NCBI GenBank assembly: GCA_003138355.1
Contig: PLFX01000045.1
Location: forward strand, 1-64,000
Direction of reading: 5' to 3'
Length of the DNA: 64,000 bases
DNA from: Solirubrobacterales bacterium
GTDB taxonomy: Bacteria; Actinomycetota; Thermoleophilia; Solirubrobacterales; Solirubrobacteraceae
This document shows, one piece after another, positions 32,631 to 41,538 of the stretch. The first letter of the stretch is position 1. The number at the start of each line of letters is the position of its first letter. Made by a program: the position numbers and the translations under genes. Under the pieces are notes generated by a model, which was not told the DNA's origin, did no database searches, and saw nothing but the letters and a program-made list of their open reading frames with translations.

Positions 32631-33053
32631 GTGAGAGGGGTCCTGAAGGAGTTCAAGGACTTCATCGTTCGCGGCAACGTGATCGATCTGGCCGTGGCGT
32701 TCGTTCTCGGCGTCGCGTTCAGCGCCGTCGTATCCGCTCTCGTCAAGGACCTGGTGACGCCGATCATCGCGGCGATCGTCGGCAAGCCCGACTTCAGCGC
32801 GCTCTCATTCACGATCAACAACAGCAGGTTCCTCTACGGCGACTTCATCGATGCCCTGATCACGTTCCTGTCGGTCGCGGCGGCGATCTTCTTCTTCGTC
32901 GTCAAGCCGATCAACGCGCTCGCCGCGGCTCGCGCGCGCGGCGCACCGTCCGAGGATCCGACGACGAAGCTCTGCAGCGAGTGCCTGTCCGAGATCCCGA
33001 TCGCGGCTAGCCGGTGCGCCTACTGCGGGCAACCGCAGCCTGCTACCGACTGA
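32631..33053 (+). CDS. mscL: MscL mechanosensitive channel with C-terminal zinc ribbon
   Basis: A large-conductance osmotic safety valve of the inner membrane. The 140-aa protein has the N-terminal amphipathic helix (LKEFKDFIVRGNVIDLAVAFV), TM1 with the pore GVAFSAVVSAL, the periplasmic loop, and TM2 (LITFLSVAAAIFFFVV). After the usual helix it ends in CSECLSEIPIAASRCAYCG, two CxxC pairs that should bind zinc. GTG 32631 lies 8 nt after TAGAGT, so the mRNA may be leaderless. Standard MscL ends in a charged helical bundle, so the ribbon is a variant end. Confidence 0.93.
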   Translation: MRGVLKEFKDFIVRGNVIDLAVAFVLGVAFSAVVSALVKDLVTPIIAAIVGKPDFSALSFTINNSRFLYGDFIDALITFLSVAAAIFFFVVKPINALAAARARGAPSEDPTTKLCSECLSEIPIAASRCAYCGQPQPATD

Positions 33054-33088
33054 GACCCGTCGCCGCCGCTAGGCGGCCATTAAAGAAA

Positions 33089-33349
33089 TCAGCGCTTGAA
33101 GTAGTCGGCGTTGATCTGGGTGTACTTCTCCCACTCCGCCGGGAGCTGGTCCTCGGCGAAGCAGGCATCCACCGGACAGGCCTCGACGCAGGCATCGCAG
33201 TCGATGCATTCTTCGGGGTCGATGTAGAGCATCTCGACCTCGTCGTAGCTGGCCTCGTCGGGCGTGGGATGGATGCAGTCGACCGGACAGACCTCGACGC
33301 ACGAGTTGTCCTTGGTGCCGATGCAGGGCTCGGCGATCACGTAGGCCAT
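33089..33349 (-). CDS. Ferredoxin, 7Fe/8Fe type (FdxA-like)
   Basis: An 86-aa low-potential electron carrier. The first cluster-binding region is CIGTKDNSCVEVCPVDCIHP and the second is CIDCDACVEACPVDAC. The wide spacing in the first set (CxxxxxxCxxxC...C) matches the FdxA 3Fe-4S/4Fe-4S group of actinobacteria and Thermus. ATG 33349 (MAYVIAEP) matches the family N-terminus; codons up to 33400 are not expected. It is convergent with mscL. The partner oxidoreductase is unknown. Confidence 0.93.
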   Translation of the reverse strand: MAYVIAEPCIGTKDNSCVEVCPVDCIHPTPDEASYDEVEMLYIDPEECIDCDACVEACPVDACFAEDQLPAEWEKYTQINADYFKR

Positions 33350-33426
33350 TGGCGGGGAATCCTGGGGTTGAGGGCCGTGTCGGGAGCGAATACTACGCAT
33401 CGCATCGGGGTGGGTAGGCTGGGTGG

Positions 33427-34308
33427 GTGATCCTGCTGACCGGTGCCAGCGGGCTTGTCGGCAGGGCTCTGTTGAGCCGCCTGGCCGAGAACGCCGTGCC
33501 GGTTCGCTGCCTTGTGCGCGACCCGCGACGTCTGGGAGCGCAGCGCGTGAACGTGCAGATCGCGCTCGGCGATCTGGCCGATCCGCCGTCGTTCCGCAAC
33601 GCGATGCGCGGTGTCGACACGGTCATCCACGTTGCGGCGGCGATTCGCGACCAGCCGCAAGGCTCGATCGAGGAGCTCGCCGCGATCGCGACCTGGCGGA
33701 TGGTCGATGCCGCGCGCCGAGCGGGCGTGGCAAGGTTCGTGTTCTTCAGCGCACTCGGCGCGAGCACGCAGAGTCGCTCTCGATTCCTGCGCGCGAAGGC
33801 GCTCGCCGAGGCGGCGGTGCGCGACTCCGAGCTCGCGACCATGGTCTTCGCTCCATCGATCATCTACGCCCCGGGCGATCCGTTCCTGAGCCTGCTCGAG
33901 CGCCAGGCGAGGCTCCCGGCGGTGATGCCGGTGATGGGCTCGGGCCGGGCGGCCTACCAACCGATCTGGGTCGAGGACGTGGCCGACTGCGTGATCGCGG
34001 CGCTCGGCCGGCCGGGCTCGAACGATCAGCGCTACGAGCTCGCAGGCCCGCAGACCCTGACCTACGAGGAGATCGTCGCCCTGGTGCTCGAGAGTCGCGG
34101 ACGGCGGCGGCACGTCGTGCACGTACCGACCCCGGTCGTGCTGCGTTCGCTCAAGTTGCTCGAGCGCCTCGCCGGCGAGCGCGCCTTTGCGACCGCCGAT
34201 GAGGCGGAGCTGATGGAAGTGCCGCTGTTGAGTGAGCACGGGACGCGCGACGCGGAGAGCCTCGGCGTACGACCACGGCCGATGCGCGAGGTGCTAGCCG
34301 CGCACTGA
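33427..34308 (+). CDS. NAD(P)-binding atypical SDR (NDUFA9-like)
   Basis: A 293-aa Rossmann-fold protein: ILLTGASGLVGRALLSRL at residues 2-19, VIHVAAAI, VFFSALGAS, and an NDUFA9/NmrA-like C-terminal half with QPIWVEDVADCVIAAL. The active-site Tyr-Lys pair of classical SDRs is not evident, so it may be a sensor or a dehydrogenase of quinone or terpenoid type. GTG 33427 sits 6 nt after TAGGCT (33415-33420). Its 3' end overlaps the convergent amidase by 15 bp. Confidence 0.82.
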   Translation: MILLTGASGLVGRALLSRLAENAVPVRCLVRDPRRLGAQRVNVQIALGDLADPPSFRNAMRGVDTVIHVAAAIRDQPQGSIEELAAIATWRMVDAARRAGVARFVFFSALGASTQSRSRFLRAKALAEAAVRDSELATMVFAPSIIYAPGDPFLSLLERQARLPAVMPVMGSGRAAYQPIWVEDVADCVIAALGRPGSNDQRYELAGPQTLTYEEIVALVLESRGRRRHVVHVPTPVVLRSLKLLERLAGERAFATADEAELMEVPLLSEHGTRDAESLGVRPRPMREVLAAH

Positions 34309-35733
34309 GCCGAGCTCTGGCCGGCGCGCGTCCCACGGCTCGGCCGTCTCGAGCTGGGTCGCGAGCGCGAGCAGCGTCGGCTCGCCCGCGGGACGGCCCG
34401 CGATCTGGATCGCGAGCGGCAGCCCATCGTCGCCGTGGTAGAGCGGGATCGTGATCGCGGGCTGGCCGCTCGCGTTGAAGATCGGCGTGAAGGGCGTGAA
34501 GTAGCCGGCGCGGTCGAAGGTCGCACCGGGATCCGGGGCTGTTCCATCGAGCGTCCCGAGCGCCGGCGGGCGCTCGGCGAGCGCCGGAGTGATCAGCGCG
34601 TCGAAGCGTTCGAGGAACCCGATCAGCGCGCGCATCCGACCCTGGAGCTGGGTCTGCAGGACCTGGAACTCGATCGAGCTAAGGCGCGTCGCCCTGCTCC
34701 AGAGCTCGTAGCTCAGCGCTTCCATCTGTCCAGGCGCCGGAACGCCCGATTCGGCCGCGAGCGCGGCGGCGAACTGGACGCTCAGCGCCACGTGCGCGCC
34801 GAAGTAGGCGCCGAACAGCTCGTCGATGTCATCGGACTGCCAGGGCGGGCAGACCTCCTCGACGGCGTGGCCGAGTGACTCGCAGAGCGCCGCGGCGTCG
34901 CGGACCGCTTGCGCGCAACGGCTCTCGACCGTGGCATCAGGTAGCGGCGGGACGGTCGTGAAGGCGATGCGCAAGCTCCCCGGCGCGCGCGCTGCCGACG
35001 CCCGGAATGGTTCCGCGGGAGGCGCCGCCCAGGCTGAATCGCCGCTCTCGTAGCCTGAGAGCACGTCGAGGAGCGCCGCCGTGTCGGCGACGGTTCGGGT
35101 CAGGACCCCGTCGACGACGAGCTGGGATGCGCCGAGATCCGGCGCGGTCGTAACGCGGTGGCGCTGGGCCTTCAGGCCGACGAGCCCGCAGCACGCGGCG
35201 GGGATGCGCAGCGAGCCACCACCGTCGTTGCCGTGCGCGAGAGGCACCATTCCCGCCGCGACGGCGGCCGCCGCGCCGCCGGAGGACCCGCCTGGCGTGC
35301 GGGCGAGATCCCAGGGATTGCGCGCGGGACCGTGGAGTGCCGGTTCGGTGACCGGCAGGATCCCGAACTCCGGGAGCTTCGTCGTGCCGACGATCACGAA
35401 TCCGGCTCCGCGCAGGCGGGCGACGGCGGCGTGGTCGTAAGGCGCGATGAAGTCGCGCAACAGCGCCGCGCCGTGCGTGAGGCGAAGGCCCTTGACCCCA
35501 CGGTTGTTCTTGATCGCGATCGGGACTCCCGCGAACGGGCGCTCGTCATCGGGCTCGATCATCGACGCCGCGGCGAGGGCGCGCTCGGCGTCGACCTCGA
35601 CGAATGCCCCAACCTTCGGATCGAGGGCTTCGATCCGGCGCAACGAGCACTCGGCCAGCTCGCGTGCAGAAACGGCGCGGGAGCGTACGAGCTCGGCGAG
35701 CTCGATCGGCGAGCTGAACATGAGCTCGTCCAC
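34294..35733 (-). CDS. Amidase signature-family hydrolase
   Basis: A 479-aa Ser-cisSer-Lys amidase. The catalytic Lys lies in [13 protein letters not shown] (about 77), followed by TKLPEFG, the signature [30 protein letters not shown] with both serines (about 140-165), and [13 protein letters not shown]. It cleaves amide bonds of unknown substrates; the absence of gatB or gatC nearby argues against a tRNA amidotransferase subunit. GTG 35733 is preferred, as it lies 7 nt after TAGGCT on the minus strand (35746-35741). ATG 35721 is a close alternative. Confidence 0.9.
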   Translation of the reverse strand: MDELMFSSPIELAELVRSRAVSARELAECSLRRIEALDPKVGAFVEVDAERALAAASMIEPDDERPFAGVPIAIKNNRGVKGLRLTHGAALLRDFIAPYDHAAVARLRGAGFVIVGTTKLPEFGILPVTEPALHGPARNPWDLARTPGGSSGGAAAAVAAGMVPLAHGNDGGGSLRIPAACCGLVGLKAQRHRVTTAPDLGASQLVVDGVLTRTVADTAALLDVLSGYESGDSAWAAPPAEPFRASAARAPGSLRIAFTTVPPLPDATVESRCAQAVRDAAALCESLGHAVEEVCPPWQSDDIDELFGAYFGAHVALSVQFAAALAAESGVPAPGQMEALSYELWSRATRLSSIEFQVLQTQLQGRMRALIGFLERFDALITPALAERPPALGTLDGTAPDPGATFDRAGYFTPFTPIFNASGQPAITIPLYHGDDGLPLAIQIAGRPAGEPTLLALATQLETAEPWDARRPELGSVRG

Positions 35734-35776
35734 GCTGCCCAGCCTACCGTCCGGCCACTTCTGCAAGGCTATCCGG

Positions 35777-36859
35777 GTGAGCAACGCCGCAAGCGCCTCC
35801 GGCCTCGAGGGTGTGGTCGCCTTCGAGACGCAGATCGCCGAGCCCGACCGCGACGGCGGCGCGCTGCGTTATCGCGGCGTCGACATCGAGGAGCTCGTCG
35901 GGGACGTGCCTTACGAGCAGGTCTGGGGGCTGCTCGTCGATGGCAGCTACGAGCCCGGGCTCAAGGCAGCGCGCGAGGACGTGCTGACCGTGCGCTCGAC
36001 CGACACGCGGGTCGACCTGCAGGCGGCAATCGCGCTGCTCGCGCCGCAGTGGGGGCTGCGCGCCCTGATCGACATCAGCGACGACGAGGCTCGCGAGAAC
36101 CTCGCGCGAGCGTCTGCGATGGCGCTTTCGTTTGCGGCGCAGTCGGCGCGCGGCGAGCAACCGCCCGTACCGCAGGTCGAGGTGAATCGCGGCACCACGC
36201 TCGCCGAGCGCTTCCTGCTGCGCTGGCGCGGAGAGCTCGATCCGCGGCACGCGCAGGCAATCGACGCTTACTGGATCTCTGCGGCCGAGCACGGCATGAA
36301 CGCCTCCACGTTCACGGCGCGCGTCGTCGCCTCGACCGGAGCCGACGTCGCCGCCGCCCTGTCGGCCGCGATCGGCGCGCTGTCGGGGCCGCTCCACGGC
36401 GGGGCGCCGGCACGCGTGCTGAAGATGCTCGACGAGGTCGCAGCCGCCGGGGACGCCGAGGCCTGGGTGGGGGCCGCGCTCGACCGCGGTGAGCGCCTGA
36501 TGGGGTTCGGGCATCGCGTCTACCGCGCCGAGGACCCGCGCGCGCGCGTCCTGCGCCGGACCGCCCGCGCGATCGATGCGCCCCGCCTCGAGGTCGCGGA
36601 GAAGCTCGAGCGCGCGGCCCTGGCGGAGCTCGCGGCGCGCCACCCCGAGCGGACGCTCGCCACCAACGTCGAGTTCTGGTCGGCAGTCGTGCTCGACTAC
36701 GCCGGCGTTCCACCGGCGCTCTTCACGCCGATGTTCGTTTGTGCGCGGACCGCCGGCTGGTCGGCGCACATCCTCGAGCAGAAGCGCGAGGGACGGCTGA
36801 TCCGGCCGAGCGCGCACTATGTCGGCGAGCCGGCACGCGCGCGCGAAGCCGTCGGCTAA
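35777..36859 (+). CDS. Citrate synthase, CitA (citrate synthase 2) type
   Basis: Condenses oxaloacetate and acetyl-CoA. The 360-aa protein is short for the family. It has [11 protein letters not shown] at the N-terminus, catalytic His in [13 protein letters not shown] (about 205) and [14 protein letters not shown] (about 238), and C-terminal [18 protein letters not shown]. The usual catalytic Asp of NVDF is Glu here ([15 protein letters not shown]). I believe mycobacterial CitA also has Glu, so this marks the subfamily and not a defect. GTG 35777 lies 6 nt after AAGGCT. It is divergent from the amidase. Confidence 0.9.
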   Translation: MSNAASASGLEGVVAFETQIAEPDRDGGALRYRGVDIEELVGDVPYEQVWGLLVDGSYEPGLKAAREDVLTVRSTDTRVDLQAAIALLAPQWGLRALIDISDDEARENLARASAMALSFAAQSARGEQPPVPQVEVNRGTTLAERFLLRWRGELDPRHAQAIDAYWISAAEHGMNASTFTARVVASTGADVAAALSAAIGALSGPLHGGAPARVLKMLDEVAAAGDAEAWVGAALDRGERLMGFGHRVYRAEDPRARVLRRTARAIDAPRLEVAEKLERAALAELAARHPERTLATNVEFWSAVVLDYAGVPPALFTPMFVCARTAGWSAHILEQKREGRLIRPSAHYVGEPARAREAVG

Positions 36860-37376
36860 GTCGCCGGCCAGTCGATCCGAGCCAGCAGATCGATGACCCC
36901 GAGGTCGATCAGGCCGCTGCGCTCGATCGGGTGGTAGTGACTGTCAGACAGCGCGAGCCAGTCGACCGACCGCCGCTGGGGATCGACGATCAGAACCTCG
37001 TCGACCGCATGCGCCGCGTAGAAGCCGAGCTTCTCCCACGTCTCGTCGCCCGGAGAGACGACCTCGACCACGAGCGCCGCGGTCGGGTGCCACATCGCCG
37101 CCGCCGGTGGCCGGTGAAGGCCGCCATCGGGGACGCGATGGTGTCCTCGACGCCGATGTTGAACTCGAGGGTTGGCTCGAGCCCCGCGGCGCGTGCCGCC
37201 GGGCCCAGCAGCTCGGCCAGTTGCTGGATCACGCTCGCGTGCGCATGACTGCCGGTCGGGTTCACATGCAGCACGCCCTCCCACACCTCGTCGCCGCGGT
37301 CGAGGCCGCGTCGCCGCCGCCGCTCCAACAGCGGCGTGAGCCCGGCGCTCGCGGGATCGAGGACAAGCGTGCGCAT
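36856..37376 (-). pseudogene. Uma2-family (DUF820) nuclease-fold gene, frameshifted
   Basis: The protein sequence is split over two frames. The first part, from ATG 37376, runs MRTLVLDPASAG and on to LEFNIGVED. The second, in another frame, reads RVPDGGLHRPPAAAMWHPT, then VVEVVSPGDETWEKLGFYAAH and VDEVLIVDPQRRSV to the stop at 36856. Together they give the whole Uma2 PD-(D/E)XK-like fold. The break is near 37145: GAGGACACCATCGC, where a two-base AC duplication would explain the shift. Uma2 genes multiply in actinobacteria and cyanobacteria with unknown function. Sequencing error is possible. Confidence 0.75.
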
Positions 37377-37429
37377 CGTGGACACAGCGTAGGCCTGATC
37401 CGACAAACGCCCTGCCGTAGAGACACAAA

Positions 37430-37450
37430 GGCCGCGCACACAGCGCGGCC
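37430..37450. terminator. GC-rich hairpin downstream of groEL
   Basis: Perfect arms GGCCGCGC and GCGCGGCC with a 5-nt loop (ACACA). There is no T-tract. Confidence 0.4.
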
Positions 37451-37466
37451 ACCCAAAGCCAGAGGA

Positions 37467-37507
37467 GAAGTTTCTCGGGGCCGGCAGAGCCGACCCCGAG
37501 AAGCTTC
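37467..37507. terminator. Long hairpin downstream of groEL
   Basis: Arms of about 19 nt around loop AGA, with GAAGTTTCTCGGGG pairing to CCCCGAGAAGCTTC apart from one position. It lies 8 nt beyond the groEL stop and is probably its terminator. It resembles the hairpin at 40088-40126. Confidence 0.6.
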
Positions 37508-37514
37508 GAACGAT

Positions 37515-39143
37515 CTACATCATCCCGCCCATGTCGGGCATACCGCCGCCACCGCCGCCGCCGTCCTTCTCAGGAACCTCAGCGACGATCGCCTCGGTCG
37601 TGAGGATGTTCTTCGCGATCGACGCGGCGTTCTGCAGCGCCGAGCGCGTGACCATGGCGGGGTCGATGATGCCGGCGGCGACGAGATCGACGATCTCGTT
37701 CGTCGCGGCGTTGAGGCCGTGGCCGGCCTTTGCCTTGCGGACGTCGTTGACGACGACCGAACCTTCGAGCCCGGCATTCTCAGCGATCTGACGCAGCGGC
37801 TCCTCGAGAGCGCGCAGCACGATCTTGGCGCCGGTCTTCTCGTCCTCGTCGGTGAACTTGGTGAGGTCGATCGCCTTTACGGCGGCAAGCAGCGCGATAC
37901 CGCCGCCCGGGACGATGCCCTCCTCGAGCGCCGCGCGGGTCGCCTGGAGAGCGTCCTCGACGCGATGCTTCTTCTCCTTCATCTCGGTCTCGGTGGCAGC
38001 GCCGACCTTGACGACGGCGACACCGCCGGACAGCTTCGCGAGGCGCTCCTGGAGCTTCTCGCGATCGAAGTCCGAATCGGTGTTGTCGATCTCGGTCTTG
38101 ATCTGGGCGATGCGGCCCTTGATCGCGGCCGTATCCCCGGCGCCGTCGACGATCGTCGTCGTGTCCTTCGCGACGACCACACGACGCGCGTGACCGAGCT
38201 GCGAGAGCTGCGTGTTCTCGAGCTTGAGGCCCATCTCCTCGGTGATCACCTCACCGCCGGTCAGGATCGCGATGTCCTCGAGCATCCGCTTGCGGCGGTC
38301 GCCGAAGCCCGGAGCCTTGACCGCGACCCCGGTGAAGGTGCCGCGGAGCTTGTTGACGACGAGCGTCGCGAGCGACTCGCCCTCGACGTCCTCGGCGATA
38401 ACGAGCAGCGGCTTGCCTGACTGGATGACCTGCTCGAGCACCGGCAGAACGTCCCGGACCGAGCCGATCTTCTGATTGGCAATGAGGATGTAGGGATCCT
38501 CGAGAACGGCCTCCATGCGGTCCTGGTCGGTCACCATGTACGGGTTGATGTAGCCCTTGTCGAACTGCATGCCCTCGGTGAACTCGAGGTCCATGGCGAG
38601 CGTCTGGCCGTCCTCGACGTTGACGACGCCCTCCTTGCCGACCTTCTCGATCGCGTCAGCGATCAGGTCGCCGATCTCCTCGTCACCGGCCGAGATCGTC
38701 GCTACGCGCGCGACCTGCTCCTTACCGGCGACCTCCTTCGACTGCGCGCCGATGTTCTCAACGACAGCGGCCACGGCCTGCTCGATGCCGCGCTTCAGCG
38801 CGAGCGGGTTGGCGCCGGCCGCGACGTTCTTGAGGCCCTGGCGAACGATCGCCTGGGCAAGCACGGTGGCGGTGGTGGTGCCGTCGCCGGCAACGTCGTT
38901 GGTCGCGGTCGCGACCTCGCGGACGAGTTGCGCGCCCTGGTTCTGGAACGGGTCCTCGACCTCGATCTCACGTGCGATCGTGACACCGTCGTTGGTGATC
39001 GTGGGAGCGCCGAACTTCTTGTCGAGGACGACGTAGCGGCCCTTCGGGCCAAGCGTCACCTTCACGGCATTCGCAACCGCGTCGACGCCTTCCTCGAGGG
39101 CCTTGCGCGCCTCGCTGCTGTACATCAGTTCCTTGTGGGCCAT
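37515..39143 (-). CDS. groEL: Chaperonin GroEL (60 kDa)
   Basis: A 542-aa chaperonin ring subunit that folds proteins with GroES and ATP. Landmarks include [18 protein letters not shown], the ATPase block [16 protein letters not shown], and [14 protein letters not shown] sequence in [18 protein letters not shown]. The C-terminus is the Gly- and Met-rich tail [14 protein letters not shown], which points to a true folding-competent GroEL; the His-rich type of some actinobacterial paralogues is absent. Its ATG lies 15 nt after the groES stop with AAGGAG and AAGGAA upstream. Controlled from the groES promoter and CIRCE. Confidence 0.98.
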   Translation of the reverse strand: MAHKELMYSSEARKALEEGVDAVANAVKVTLGPKGRYVVLDKKFGAPTITNDGVTIAREIEVEDPFQNQGAQLVREVATATNDVAGDGTTTATVLAQAIVRQGLKNVAAGANPLALKRGIEQAVAAVVENIGAQSKEVAGKEQVARVATISAGDEEIGDLIADAIEKVGKEGVVNVEDGQTLAMDLEFTEGMQFDKGYINPYMVTDQDRMEAVLEDPYILIANQKIGSVRDVLPVLEQVIQSGKPLLVIAEDVEGESLATLVVNKLRGTFTGVAVKAPGFGDRRKRMLEDIAILTGGEVITEEMGLKLENTQLSQLGHARRVVVAKDTTTIVDGAGDTAAIKGRIAQIKTEIDNTDSDFDREKLQERLAKLSGGVAVVKVGAATETEMKEKKHRVEDALQATRAALEEGIVPGGGIALLAAVKAIDLTKFTDEDEKTGAKIVLRALEEPLRQIAENAGLEGSVVVNDVRKAKAGHGLNAATNEIVDLVAAGIIDPAMVTRSALQNAASIAKNILTTEAIVAEVPEKDGGGGGGGMPDMGGMM

Positions 39144-39158
39144 GTTCCTTGTGTCTCC

Positions 39159-39449
39159 TTAGGACTCGACGCGCGCGAGGACGTCCGACTCGCGTAGCAC
39201 GAGCAGATCCTCACCGTCGACCTTGATCTCGGTGCCGCCGTACTTGCTGTAAAGGACCTCATCGCCAGCGCTGACGTCGAGCGGAATCCGCTTGCCGTCG
39301 TCATCCAGCTTGCCGTCGCCGACTGCGAGGACCTTTCCCTTCTGTGGCTTTTCCTTGGCGGTGTCGGGGAGGACGATGCCGCTAGCGGTCGTCTCCTCAT
39401 CCTCGATCGCCCGCACGATCAGCCGATCGCCCAGGGGCTTGAGCTTCAT
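39159..39449 (-). CDS. groES: Co-chaperonin GroES (10 kDa)
   Basis: A 96-aa lid for GroEL. It has [25 protein letters not shown], in which the mobile loop is [10 protein letters not shown], then [15 protein letters not shown] and the C-terminal block [26 protein letters not shown] 39449 has GGAGG at 9 nt. It is first in the groES-groEL operon, with a promoter and two CIRCE operators upstream, so heat-shock control by HrcA (not in this window) is expected. Confidence 0.98.
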   Translation of the reverse strand: MKLKPLGDRLIVRAIEDEETTASGIVLPDTAKEKPQKGKVLAVGDGKLDDDGKRIPLDVSAGDEVLYSKYGGTEIKVDGEDLLVLRESDVLARVES

Positions 39450-39497
39450 CTTCAGAAACCTCCGTTGAGAGTTGCTACTGCGGCGCGTGCTTCGGGG

Positions 39498-39524
39498 TTG
39501 GCACTCTCGATCGGAGAGTGCTAA
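39498..39524. promoter_or_regulatory. CIRCE element 1 (HrcA operator)
   Basis: TTGGCACTC-N9-GAGTGCTAA, one base from the consensus TTAGCACTC-N9-GAGTGCTAA. It lies just downstream of the predicted groES transcription start. Confidence 0.95.
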
Positions 39525-39535
39525 GCGCCACCCGC

Positions 39536-39563
39536 AATATAGCGAATCGACGGCGCACGTCAA
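39536..39563 (-). promoter_or_regulatory. groESL promoter
   Basis: On the minus strand: TTGACG (39563-39558), a 16-bp spacer, TATATT (39541-39536). CIRCE 1 follows the start site and CIRCE 2 borders the -35. Confidence 0.7.
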
Positions 39564-39568
39564 GCCAA

Positions 39569-39599
39569 GGCTGGCACTCTCGCACCGAGAGTGCCAGCC
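39569..39599. promoter_or_regulatory. CIRCE element 2 (HrcA operator)
   Basis: GGCTGGCACTC-N9-GAGTGCCAGCC is a perfect 11-bp-arm palindrome with the CIRCE core. It lies between the groESL promoter and the divergent cupin gene and could control both. Confidence 0.88.
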
Positions 39600-39623
39600 G
39601 CGTTACGCATTAGCCTCTCGCGC

Positions 39624-40037
39624 ATGGGCTATCGCTTACTGCACGCCGACGAGGCTTCCTGGCGCCTATCGAAAACGTTTGCCCTCGCCAACACGGACCT
39701 CGCGCGGCAGCTCGGAGCCGACAACTTCGGTGCCCGGCTGTGGCGGCTCGAGCCGGGGCAAACGAATACCCGCCACCGCCACCGAACCGAGCACGAGCTC
39801 TACATCCTGCTCGAAGGCCGCGGACGCATCCGGATCGGCGGGGAGCTGCTCACGCTCGAACGACTCGACATGGTCCTCGTGGAGCCGCGGGCGCTGCGCC
39901 AGGTCTTCAACGACACGCCGGCGCACCAGCTCTGGCTCATCATCGGCGTCCCGCAAGAAGCGCTACCCACAACCGAACCGGGTCTAGCCCAGATGTACCC
40001 GGACGGCCGCAAAGCCCTCCCCCCGGAACTCTCCTAA
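39624..40037 (+). CDS. Cupin-domain protein
   Basis: A 137-aa single-domain cupin. Metal-binding motif 1 is TRHRHRTEHELYILLEGRGRI (H-x-H with E, about 51-57). Motif 2 is LVEPRALRQVFNDTP, where the expected His is not obvious. The C-terminus has GLAQMYPDGRKALPPEL. The reaction is unknown. ATG 39624 lies 7 nt after TAGCCT (39611-39616), giving a leaderless mRNA, and CIRCE 2 ends 11 bp before that box. Heat-shock regulation together with groESL is therefore plausible. Confidence 0.82.
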   Translation: MGYRLLHADEASWRLSKTFALANTDLARQLGADNFGARLWRLEPGQTNTRHRHRTEHELYILLEGRGRIRIGGELLTLERLDMVLVEPRALRQVFNDTPAHQLWLIIGVPQEALPTTEPGLAQMYPDGRKALPPELS

Positions 40038-40087
40038 GAGAAACACCCCCGCCGCGAGCCGTCGAGCGCGCACTCAAGCAAAAAGGA

Positions 40088-40126
40088 GGAGTTTCTTTCG
40101 GCGGCAAAGCCGCCAAAGAAAGCTCC
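40088..40126. terminator. Bidirectional hairpin between cupin and ASCH genes
   Basis: GGAGTTTCTTT plus GGCGGC, loop AAA, then GCCGCC plus AAAGAAAGCTCC, with one bulge and one mismatch. It lies between convergent genes and could terminate both. Confidence 0.65.
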
Positions 40127-40130
40127 GACG

Positions 40131-40529
40131 CTAGTTTTGCGCTCCCCCGAACCCCTTGACCATCTCGGTCATGCCCGCCGGCTTGTCGAGGATCTGCGAG
40201 AAGCGGACCACGGTGACGACGTCCTCCATCGTGACGGAACGACCGTAGATCTGCTCGAGGAACTTGATCAGCTCCTCGTGACGGCGGAACTCGGGGTTGT
40301 CGTGCTGGATGTCACGCGGCGAGAGTTCGCGCAACGGGAGCACGACGACCTCGTCGATCACCGCCTCGAAGATCCGCTCGCGGGGCGAGTGCCTGTAGCC
40401 GAGCGTGCACAGAACGGCCTGGCTCTTACGGTACTTGTGCGATTTGTCGCCGAGGCGGATCGTGGCGGTCTTGCGGCCGCGCTTCATCTGGTCGGCAAAG
40501 ACCGTCGAGTAGAAGTTGAGAACCTCCAC
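40131..40529 (-). CDS. ASCH/PUA-like domain protein
   Basis: A 132-aa protein with the ASCH fold signature: FADQMKRGRKTATIRLGDKSHKYRKSQ near the N-terminus (the GxKxxTIR-type RNA-binding loop), then RIFEAVIDEVVVLPLREL and EELIKFLEQIYGR. ASCH domains bind RNA or modified nucleosides; a specific role is unknown. GTG 40529 is 12 nt after the NUDIX stop, with GAGG just upstream, so the two are co-transcribed. Confidence 0.78.
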   Translation of the reverse strand: MEVLNFYSTVFADQMKRGRKTATIRLGDKSHKYRKSQAVLCTLGYRHSPRERIFEAVIDEVVVLPLRELSPRDIQHDNPEFRRHEELIKFLEQIYGRSVTMEDVVTVVRFSQILDKPAGMTEMVKGFGGAQN

Positions 40530-40541
40530 GACCTCGGCAGG

Positions 40542-40997
40542 CTATCGATCGCCGGACATCTTGGATAGGGCTCGCTCGACCATCGTGCGCTCGCCGGCGT
40601 AGGTCAGCGTCCTCGCCGCCTCCGAAAGCGCCATCCACCGCGCCTCGAGGATCTCGTGGTCGTGGTCCTCGGGAGATCCCGACCGGTAGCGGAAGAGAAA
40701 GAAGCTGACGCGCTTGTCGACGAGCGCGCCACCACGACGGTAGCGGTAGCGCACGTCGCCGAGCGGCTCGATCAGGTCCACCTCGACCCCGCCCTCCTCG
40801 CGCACCTCCCGCGTCGCCGCCTCCTGCGCGGTCTCGACGCCGTCGATGTGACCCTTTGGCAAGCCGAGCACCGTGGACCCGCTCGCCGCGCGGCGCTTGG
40901 GCACGATCACGAGCACCTCATCGTCTTTGACGACGACGCCGCCGGCGGAGCGCTCCTCGGCGCGATGAAGGCGCTGCTGCTTGGCGGCCGATGGCAT
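40542..40997 (-). CDS. NUDIX hydrolase
   Basis: A 151-aa nucleoside-diphosphate-linked hydrolase. The Nudix box is [22 protein letters not shown] (about 49-70), preceded by LGLPKGHI. The N-terminus is [15 protein letters not shown]. Substrate unknown; MutT-, diadenosine- or polyphosphate-type are possible. ATG 40997 lies 6 nt after GATAAT (minus strand, 41009-41004), a strong -10 for a leaderless message. It is divergent from a secreted-protein gene 43 bp away. Confidence 0.9.
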   Translation of the reverse strand: MPSAAKQQRLHRAEERSAGGVVVKDDEVLVIVPKRRAASGSTVLGLPKGHIDGVETAQEAATREVREEGGVEVDLIEPLGDVRYRYRRGGALVDKRVSFFLFRYRSGSPEDHDHEILEARWMALSEAARTLTYAGERTMVERALSKMSGDR

Positions 40998-41040
40998 CGA
41001 CCCATTATCGCGACGCCCGCGGCCCGGCTATCGTGGACGC

Positions 41041-41538
41041 GTGCGCCGGATCGCCGCCGCCATCGCCGTTTGCGCACTCGCCGGCTGCCCGGTCGCCGCG
41101 CTCGCCGCGCCGCAGACGAGCATCCCCCACGCGAACCACCTGTGGGCGACGATCGACGAGTGCCAGCCGGCTACCAGCGGTGCGATCGTCGGCGTCCGCG
41201 CATCGATGCCCGGCACCGGCGACGCCAGCGAAGAGATGTTCATGCGCTTCACGCTCCAGTATCGGGCGCCCGCGCACCGGCACTGGCACAAGCTTGCGGG
41301 CAGCCGCGCCTTCGTCAACGTCGGATCGGCCGCCTACGTGAGCCGCCAGGCCGGCTTCAACTTCCGGCTCTCGGCGACGACGGCCCCGGGCACCGTGCTG
41401 CGCGGCGTCGTCGACTTCCAGTGGCGGCGCGGCGCGAGCATCGCGCAGAGCGTGCTGCGTTTCACGAGCGCAGGACGGCGGCCGAGCGCAGGGGCGCAGC
41501 CGTCCGGTTACAGCGCGGCGCGCTGCTCCGTCAGCTGA
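41041..41538 (+). CDS. Putative secreted protein, unknown function
   Basis: A 165-aa protein with a clear Sec signal peptide: [23 protein letters not shown], with cleavage likely after ALA (about residue 22). A lipobox-like LAGC is present within it (about 13-16), so lipidation is also possible. The mature part is beta-rich with two Cys (one early in DECQP, one near the end in ARCSVS) that could form a disulfide, which would tie the ends of an Ig-like domain. GTG 41041 lies 6 nt after TATCGT (41029-41034). Its end overlaps the convergent phosphodiesterase gene by 31 bp. Confidence 0.72.
   Translation: MRRIAAAIAVCALAGCPVAALAAPQTSIPHANHLWATIDECQPATSGAIVGVRASMPGTGDASEEMFMRFTLQYRAPAHRHWHKLAGSRAFVNVGSAAYVSRQAGFNFRLSATTAPGTVLRGVVDFQWRRGASIAQSVLRFTSAGRRPSAGAQPSGYSAARCSVS

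Noticed and set aside
36573..36700. Loss of the catalytic Asp in citrate synthase
   Set aside because: The NVEF sequence appears to be the normal form in the CitA subgroup, so it is not treated as inactivation.
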